Origin: Zoroaster sp. YZ-2022
Lineage: Eukaryota; Echinodermata; Asteroidea; Forcipulatida; Zoroasteridae
Length of the DNA stretch: 64,000 nt
Direction of reading: 5' to 3'
Assembly: GCA_029582265.1 (NCBI GenBank)
Contig: CM055819.1
Span: 25,124,715-25,188,714, forward strand
The number at the start of each line of letters is the position of its first letter. Position 1 is the first letter of the stretch. The notes beneath the pieces were generated by a model. The model did no database searches and was not told the origin of the DNA. It saw only the letters and a list, made by a program, of their open reading frames with translations. Below are positions 57,101 to 64,000 of this stretch, piece by piece. Position numbers and translations under genes: made by a program.

Positions 57101-57335
57101 TAACTTACTTGATGATGTATTTAAAATTGATGATGGGATCAATATAAATTGATACATGTATATTTCTTTGTCTCAGGTATTATCATTTTAGTGCAATTGA
57201 TCAAATTATTTAAAAACATAAATTATGTTGTTCTATCGGGCGTAAATTCCATGTTGGAGTGAATACGTCAAATCCTGAATGCATATCCACTGAGTTCTTT
57301 TTTCTTGAACACCAGATGAAACTTTAAGGGTTGTT
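54131..57335. other. Upstream flank of copy 7 and intergenic repeat block
   Basis: Matches 6068-7160 and then 19120-22690 without the LINE. It includes degenerate copies of the GTACC/GTCAACT repeat (54850-54980) and the hairpin (about 55215-55300). No cysteine-rich ORF is found here. No intact gene. Confidence 0.6.
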
Positions 57336-57339
57336 ACCG

Positions 57340-57385
57340 AAAGAACCTGTATGGATGCATCAATGAGACATCTACTAAACATACC
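57340..57385. repeat. Degenerate single remnant of the 69-bp repeat
   Basis: GAAAGAACCTGTATGGATGC, then a damaged continuation, at the left edge of the last large unit. Confidence 0.75.
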
Positions 57386-57479
57386 TTCTTACTTGCTTTA
57401 TGGGGACCAACAAAACGGAACCATTTGTCAGACACATCTAGTCATTATGCATTACGACCTCACCCATTACATCAGACTC

Positions 57480-60400
57480 CAATAAAACAAAGAAAGTACC
57501 TAGAGTTGAATGAATTCATGCCACCCAGTCAAAACAAATGTTTTTATTTTTGAGTTTACGCGGATACCAATTTGTTTGTTTGGCAAACTGTCACTAAGAA
57601 CAAAACAACAGGTACACTAGACCCAAAAAGCGGTGCCAATTGTACCTTTAAAAGCGGGTACACCAGACCCAAAAAGCGGGTACACCAGACCCTTACAACA
57701 AGCGGGTACACTAGACCATACAAATTGCTGGATATGCCAGTTAAAACCAAACATCTTTGGGTAGGCCTACACCAGGTTACTTTACCTGTGTCTGTATAAT
57801 TATAATAATAAAATGACAAAAGTATGTTTAATAACATAATCAAAAGATACAATTATTCCAAAGCCCACCGATGGAACATTCAATGAATCATAGCCTCATG
57901 GCGAAATCCTTAAGTAGCAGTAGCTATGGCAACCATACCCAAACAAAACAAATTTAATGACATGAATACTGTAATTATTACAGGGTTGATCACCACTCAC
58001 CAAAATGGGTTAAGTACGTGGCTGTCTGAGACCCTACAAAAATGCCATTATACATAGTAGACAAGAGGTATTAACCAACCTACTACTACAACCTAAAAAG
58101 AGGAGGAGCCTGTGGGATGGCAGTGGGAATATTTTCTAGCATCTTCATTAATCCAGTGACTGTGACAAAGTGGAAGATAAATTCATTAAGCCCGGCTTTC
58201 TAACCTAAAGTTTAATGATGCTTAGATGAGCAAATTAATTGGTTAAGCCCTGTAAAGAATTTGCATACTGAAACACATTACCTGCCCAACAACCAGGTAA
58301 ACAACATGCCCAAGGTCAACCCGATTGTTTTGCATACAGCCAAATACTATACCGGGGCCAATAATGAAAGACAAGTGATGAAACACTTCTCACTAGTGAG
58401 GGCGCTAATACAACAAATATGATGCCAAGCATTTTTGCATATAAAGTGCAATAATATGCACCGGAGAGAGAGCCCTAGACATGGGATAGAACAATGAAAG
58501 TTTACACTGAGCATAAAGACCTTTTATCTAAAGGTGATAAAAGGAATTATACTCAGACTCCAATAAAACAAAAAAAGAAAGATGCAGGTTGAGATGAATT
58601 CGGCACCACAGATCAAATAATCAGACTATTTTTATTTTATGCGGATACCATTTGTTTGGGCAAACGGTCACTAAGCACAAAAACTGCAGGTTACACCAGG
58701 ACCCTTAAGCGGGTACACAGACTAGCCGTTACCTGAACCCTTAAAAGCGGGTACACTAGACCTCAAAAGCGGGCACACCAGACCCTTCAAAAGCGGGTAC
58801 ACCAGACCCCATGAAATTGCTGGATTATGCCAGCTAAAGACCAAACATTCTTGCAGGCTCACCAGGGTTTAACTTTACCTCCATGTCTGTAATTATAATA
58901 AAAATATAATGACAAAGCATGTTTCATAACATAATCAAAAAGATACACGATTGCGCTTCCAATCCCGGCGGAACATTCAGTCCTAATCACAGCCTCATGA
59001 AACTTTGGAGCGCTTATGGCAAATCCATATGCTCCATACAAAACAACATTTAATGACATGAATACCGTGTAATTATTACAGGTTGATCACCACTCACTTA
59101 AAATGGGGGTTAGCCGGGCTGTCTGGAACCCCTACAAAATACCACCCATGCCAAGCACGCCTGGCCAACAGAGAAAGATGTTACTGAACCTATCCTGGGA
59201 ATGATGAAGTGATGGTAACAACAACAAAACCAATTCATCAATAACAATTTTTATTTGAAACATAGAACCTTGCCATACAGTATAACAACAAAGTGTAGAA
59301 AATTTAGGGAAAAATATATGTCAATAAAGAGGGTTCCAAACTATTACATATGTAAAAAATAAGCCCATGCAAATTACTAATGAACAACTGACAATACTGG
59401 TAGTGAGACAAATGTACGCCCCATCATACAGGTACAGGCTGGATCTTCCCACCATTTAAACTGAGGGTAGAATACAGCACGAACTGCACCGCACTGCACC
59501 GAGATGTTGCCCAACGCGATTGGTGTTGGGCGCTACGCTCAATGGCCGGTTGAGAACGGTGGCGGCGTAAAACACTAATGCTGCAGCACATCAGACCAAA
59601 CAATGGTTGAGCCCCGGATACGCCCAACAACAATGTGAAAAGCATGCTCACGTGCAATCTGCTGCCGCGGTGCAAACTTCGGGTTCTGTATCAACTAGGT
59701 CGTGGCTAGTACCCGGTGAATGATTACGAAAGCTGGGAAAGGTGCCCGTTTGTTGAGGTCAATCGGGTCGCTGTAGTCGGCCGGGCAAATGCCCCACCTT
59801 TGCCTTTCCAAAACACTTCCACTAGTTTGGAAGGCGAGCGGGCGTTCTGCCTCCATCAAGCACTAAGCTTAATCCCCATCCATCCAAATTACTGCCCTAG
59901 TTGAAACAAATTGAACATTTCATTAACAATGAAATAAACACAGCAGCTAATGTGTAGGGTGCAAAATTGAACCGCCCGCGAACAAGGTTACTACTGGTTT
60001 TGGTGTTTGCAAGTTGGAATTTCAGCTGGATGTGGACAAGACAACATTTGAACGCCTAACGTCCCATGCACGAATCGTCAACCCAGAAAGCCCGAGCCAA
60101 AGTGAAGATGTGCAGGAAGATGCCGTGTCAATACGGGTAAATGAGTGACCCCGTATGTGATGTACCTCTTTTTAGGCTGCCAATGAAACTGTTCATACTT
60201 AAACACGCGAAGTTAAACTGGTGCTGGAACAGTTCCACGGGGTTCCCATCAAAAGATAGCGAAGAACATGGCCCCAAACATTTGGGGGCGACGGCGATGA
60301 TGAAGCCATTAAGGCCGCTGGACCGGACGAGGAAGTCATTACCAGACTTTTGCACTAAGCAGATAGCCAATGTGTGATCCACATAAGCGGGATCGCCTTG

Positions 60401-63359
60401 GCGCAGGTTTATTTTTATTTTATTTTTTGAGATGCATGGAGAATTATGGATGTCAAAAACGTAAGTTGGTATTTTGTGTGAGAAAATCACTTTTCTCCAG
60501 AAGCAAACCTTACAGAAACAAGAGCGTTTTGCCATACTGTGTTGATTTCAAACTAAATTTATTAGAGCCCCAGTATTAGCCTTACACCAGCATTTTAAAC
60601 AAGTTAAGTTTTACCAAAATGTAAAGTACTTGTGTGGTGACAGCAGTACATTTTAGCAAGTTCCATATTCGGTGAGAATGTAATACATTGTATTACATTT
60701 TGTACATGAAGACATACACTTTGACCTGTGCAGAGAAACTTCAGGCAAAGCTTTTACCAATGAGTTAATTAATGTTAATTTTAGCCAGTGGATTGAATAT
60801 ATATGTCAAGCTGTAGAAGTTGCTAATCTACTTTGGTCGCATCGCACATCTTGTTTTACTAGCTTAACCAATTACTTGTGGTCGCACGTATTGACGTGCA
60901 TGTTATACTACCCATCGTCCAACCATAGACATGCTACAAGTCCTTGAGTTGATCGGTCATTGCCAATCCGTCCGTCATCGTGATCCTTGGAATTACTGAT
61001 TTGAGTATAGGGACCCCATATCAAGCTTAGATCAAAATCCCCGACTAATTAAATGGAAGAAATTTAAGAGAACTAATGAATGGGAGACATTTGGAAGAGA
61101 GTTAATAAAGAAAGTTATATAGGTTGAATTGAAAGTAAACCTTTTACATTTCCAGTGTAAACTTTTATTATCAGGTTTGAGTCAGCCTGTCCGTCTGGCC
61201 ATCGTATCTTGTCAGTCCTCATTCTTGACTCCTGTAAAACTCATCCATCATCATCCTCTCCACCATGCTTCACTACAAGCCTCAAGCCCAGATTGTACAC
61301 TCGTGCATATCACACCTCAGACTTCGCTGGCGTTCTGTTAAAGCGTGATTGTTGAGACACCACGCTTTTAGTAGTGATAAGAGCGGCAGGAGTTTGGACC
61401 CGACCGCTACAGTATATTGCCCATCCACCCCAAACTGTTGTTAAGAGTTGATTTAGGGCACAGAAATTTAATGAAGAAGAAAAACGGTTGACCCATGCTT
61501 CATCTTATTCCAGATGGTTGTAAAAATTGTTTTAACTTGAAAATAAACATTGTTTTGTTTTTTAAAATAAAATGGTATAATTTATTTTTCTCAGAATCAA
61601 ATATTTCTTTTCCATAACCACTGATATTTAATGAGTCATTTTCACACTAATAATAGTTATACAACGAAACGAAACCAACTGTGATTAAGAAGTAGGCCCC
61701 CGCGCGGTAGCTTTCTCCTATAAGGAATGTGTCCATTTGAGGATCAAATGAAGCCCCTATTCCTTAAAAAATCATTGCAATGGTAAACGATTCACCTCTT
61801 TTGGTTTCCACTGACAACAACTCATTGTTGATCATATTAGAACAATAAAATCACAGATGTTCGTGTACAAAATAAATTGATATATAAACCTTTACCTGAT
61901 TTGTATAAAATCAGTGGAAAAACAAATCCTTTCCATTTTCAATAAATAATACACACACACAATAAGGTTCTGGACTTGGTGGGCTAATCAACCAATTCAC
62001 CAACTCTGGTGCTCAAGGCATTTTATCATTACCCCTGCTCATAAGGCTATAAATCATTCCTGAAACCATCTCTGCAGCTCCCAGAGTATACAGCCCCAAA
62101 TTGCTGCCATTACAGCGTTTACATGGGGGGCTAATCAACCAACCCCAGTTCTGAAATTCCATTTAACCCTGGGTGGAGAGAAGCAATTATGGTTAAGTGT
62201 CTTCCTCAAGGACACAGTGTCACCGGCCGATTCGGAACTCAATATTCTGCTGCTAACACCAGAACTTGAGGTCTGGTGGTTAGAATCCGCTGCGACCGGC
62301 CACGACGGCTCCACAAGCACCAACTTTACAGTAAATCATGCAATTAACTTTATGATTTTCTTTTTTGTAACAACACCGACTTCTTAGATAAGTTGCTATA
62401 ACATAAAATCACAGATGTTCGTAAACAACAAATTGAGAGTTACAAAATCCCTTTACTATTTATTATGCAAAATCAGGTGGTTAAACAACTTTCCATTTTT
62501 CACACAAGCACCAACTTTACAGTAAACTGCATACAAATTTTACCTATGATTTATGCAAACTGCAACCGTAATTAATACCTCATATTAAAAGCCAAAAGCA
62601 GGAGTTCGTTATTTCACGAAAAGGGCGACTATTTGCCACGTACATGGGCGATACATGAACACATGGGCGGATCCAGAACATTTTTTAGGGGCTGAGAACC
62701 CAAAACAAAATTTTTTTTTCAGTACCACAAAATTTAATTGAAATAATCAAAGGGAGAGAAAATGAAAGCACACTGTGGGAATGCGAAAAGGTCGTTTTCC
62801 ACCCTTCCCTCTTTTCTCCTTTTTTTTTATATATTATTTTTTAACGTTTTAGGGGTCTACAGCCCTTAGTCTCTGGATCCGGCCACGATGAACCAATTTA
62901 ACTTTACAACTTGTTCGATCATTACCCACTGTAGTTGGTTGATATTTCCCCAACACACCCGCGTACCCGTATTGGTAGTGATGGGGAGTACAGGTCACTG
63001 GAGCACAAACGACGCATCGCCGGCACCATGGTGCAGTGTCTGTCACTACGCAGGAGGCAACCTTGAACCTTGCCATAGTGACGCCTGGGCACCCCGGCGT
63101 TTGGTCCTGTCCCCTGATGTGCTGGAATGCTTTCGAAAGCGGAGATGATAGTCGTACTGTAAGGTATTCGTGTTGTTTGTCTCTTTGGCGAGGTAGGCGC
63201 CAGTCCCTCAGCCGAAGCGGCGGCTGCTTAGCAACAACGCGAACGAATTCTCTGTTCTTTACTGTTCACAATCACAGTTTATGCCGTTAGGCTTCAACAA
63301 ATTGTTGGGTAGGCCTCAGTCCGAAATAGAATAGCACGAGAAAACCGGGGTTGACAACC
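57480..63359 (-). mobile_element. Third copy of the tyrosine-recombinase/SGNH element, A1 end missing
   Basis: Inserted at the same host position (CCCATT/ACATCAGACTCC). The short A2-B2 unit is 57480-58548 and the long unit starts at 58549, again with GGAATT joined to ATACTCAG, so the split-repeat layout is preserved. SGNH relics lie at 59424-59900, recombinase relics at about 60050-60350, and a SINE at 61941-62312. The match to the first copy stops at about 63359 (equivalent to about 29255), so the A1 repeat is absent. Confidence 0.78.
61941..62312 (-). mobile_element. Degenerate SINE copy in the third element
   Basis: Recognisable from CTTCCTCAAGGACACAGTGTC and AACCCTGGGTGGAGAGAAGC; the AAT tail is replaced by an irregular ACACAC run. 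Confidence 0.7.
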
Positions 63360-63484
63360 CCGTCTACCATTAACAAATCAATTAAATCTTAAAATAATTT
63401 CAGACACTAAATTTCAGAACTTGTATTCAACAGACAGGTGCCCAATACATTGTGAACAAAGCACTGAGCTTCAACCCTTTTTTT
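63360..63484 (-). pseudogene. 3' end and flank of a further GPCR copy, cut by the gap
   Basis: TACCATTAACAAATCAATTA through CACTGAGCTTCAAC equals the stop region and 3' flank of the other receptors (compare 1850-1952). Only the last few codons would be present before the N run. Its direct joining to mid-element sequence is abnormal. Confidence 0.6.
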
Positions 63485-63984
63485 NNNNNNNNNNNNNNNN
63501 NNNNNNNNNNNNNNNNNNNNNNNNNNNNNNNNNNNNNNNNNNNNNNNNNNNNNNNNNNNNNNNNNNNNNNNNNNNNNNNNNNNNNNNNNNNNNNNNNNNN
63601 NNNNNNNNNNNNNNNNNNNNNNNNNNNNNNNNNNNNNNNNNNNNNNNNNNNNNNNNNNNNNNNNNNNNNNNNNNNNNNNNNNNNNNNNNNNNNNNNNNNN
63701 NNNNNNNNNNNNNNNNNNNNNNNNNNNNNNNNNNNNNNNNNNNNNNNNNNNNNNNNNNNNNNNNNNNNNNNNNNNNNNNNNNNNNNNNNNNNNNNNNNNN
63801 NNNNNNNNNNNNNNNNNNNNNNNNNNNNNNNNNNNNNNNNNNNNNNNNNNNNNNNNNNNNNNNNNNNNNNNNNNNNNNNNNNNNNNNNNNNNNNNNNNNN
63901 NNNNNNNNNNNNNNNNNNNNNNNNNNNNNNNNNNNNNNNNNNNNNNNNNNNNNNNNNNNNNNNNNNNNNNNNNNNNNNNNNNNN
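63485..63984. other. Assembly gap (500 N)
   Basis: Exactly 500 N. Open frames reported across it are artefacts. Only 16 bases follow. Confidence 1.
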
Positions 63985-64000
63985 AGACGGACACCCACAT

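Overview
The window looks like nuclear DNA of a metazoan, probably a marine invertebrate deuterostome such as an echinoderm. This is inferred from AT-rich, repeat-dense DNA, single-exon rhodopsin-like GPCRs in a tandem cluster, a tRNA-derived SINE, a non-LTR retrotransposon and tyrosine-recombinase mobile elements. There is no bacterial or phage gene organisation, and the species cannot be named from the sequence.

The main gene content is one family of class A GPCRs, all on the minus strand and head to tail. Four are intact (1939-2922, 5072-6067, 16454-17446, 33359-34342). One is full length but for a single TAG (13858-14856), one is a C-terminal fragment cut by a SINE piece (10476-10706), one is broken by many indels (53128-54130), and the flank of a further copy runs into the last gap. 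The receptors are nearly identical in the membrane core but differ in extracellular loops 1 and 3. Most copies carry on their upstream side a conserved plus-strand cysteine-rich exon-like ORF (3743, 15138, 18085, 35728, 38703).

The region is built of large segmental repeats. Units begin at about 1, 11460, 22690, 41555 and 57335, each opening with a 69-bp tandem repeat or its remnant. A 7-kb element (23440-30415) sits in the second unit at a site that is empty in the first (399-401). It encodes a tyrosine recombinase and an SGNH hydrolase on the minus strand and has split direct repeats, as in Ngaro-type retrotransposons, although no reverse transcriptase is visible. Related copies occupy the same host position at 41688-50100 and 57480-63359. 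Other insertions are a 5'-truncated non-LTR element (20482-21925), tRNA-type SINEs, and small TTAA-target MITE-like elements (7163-7786, 35108-35704, 38013-38679, 41112-41553).

The most interesting pattern is the octamer TACATGTA. Comparing duplicated segments shows again and again that a plain TA in one copy is TACATGTA in another, and once TACATGTACATGTA. This is what cut-and-paste excision of a Tc1-like transposon is expected to leave (TA-CATG-TA). It suggests a very large number of past excision events, some inside GPCR coding sequence, where they add an in-frame Met-Tyr pair.

Sequence quality is uneven. Two 500-N gaps are present. DNA on both sides of the first gap is almost the same 2.4 kb, suggesting a false duplication. 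From about 39.6 kb, and clearly from 41.5 kb, onward the sequence carries many small indels relative to its paralogues, also in non-coding parts, so broken genes there may be sequence errors.
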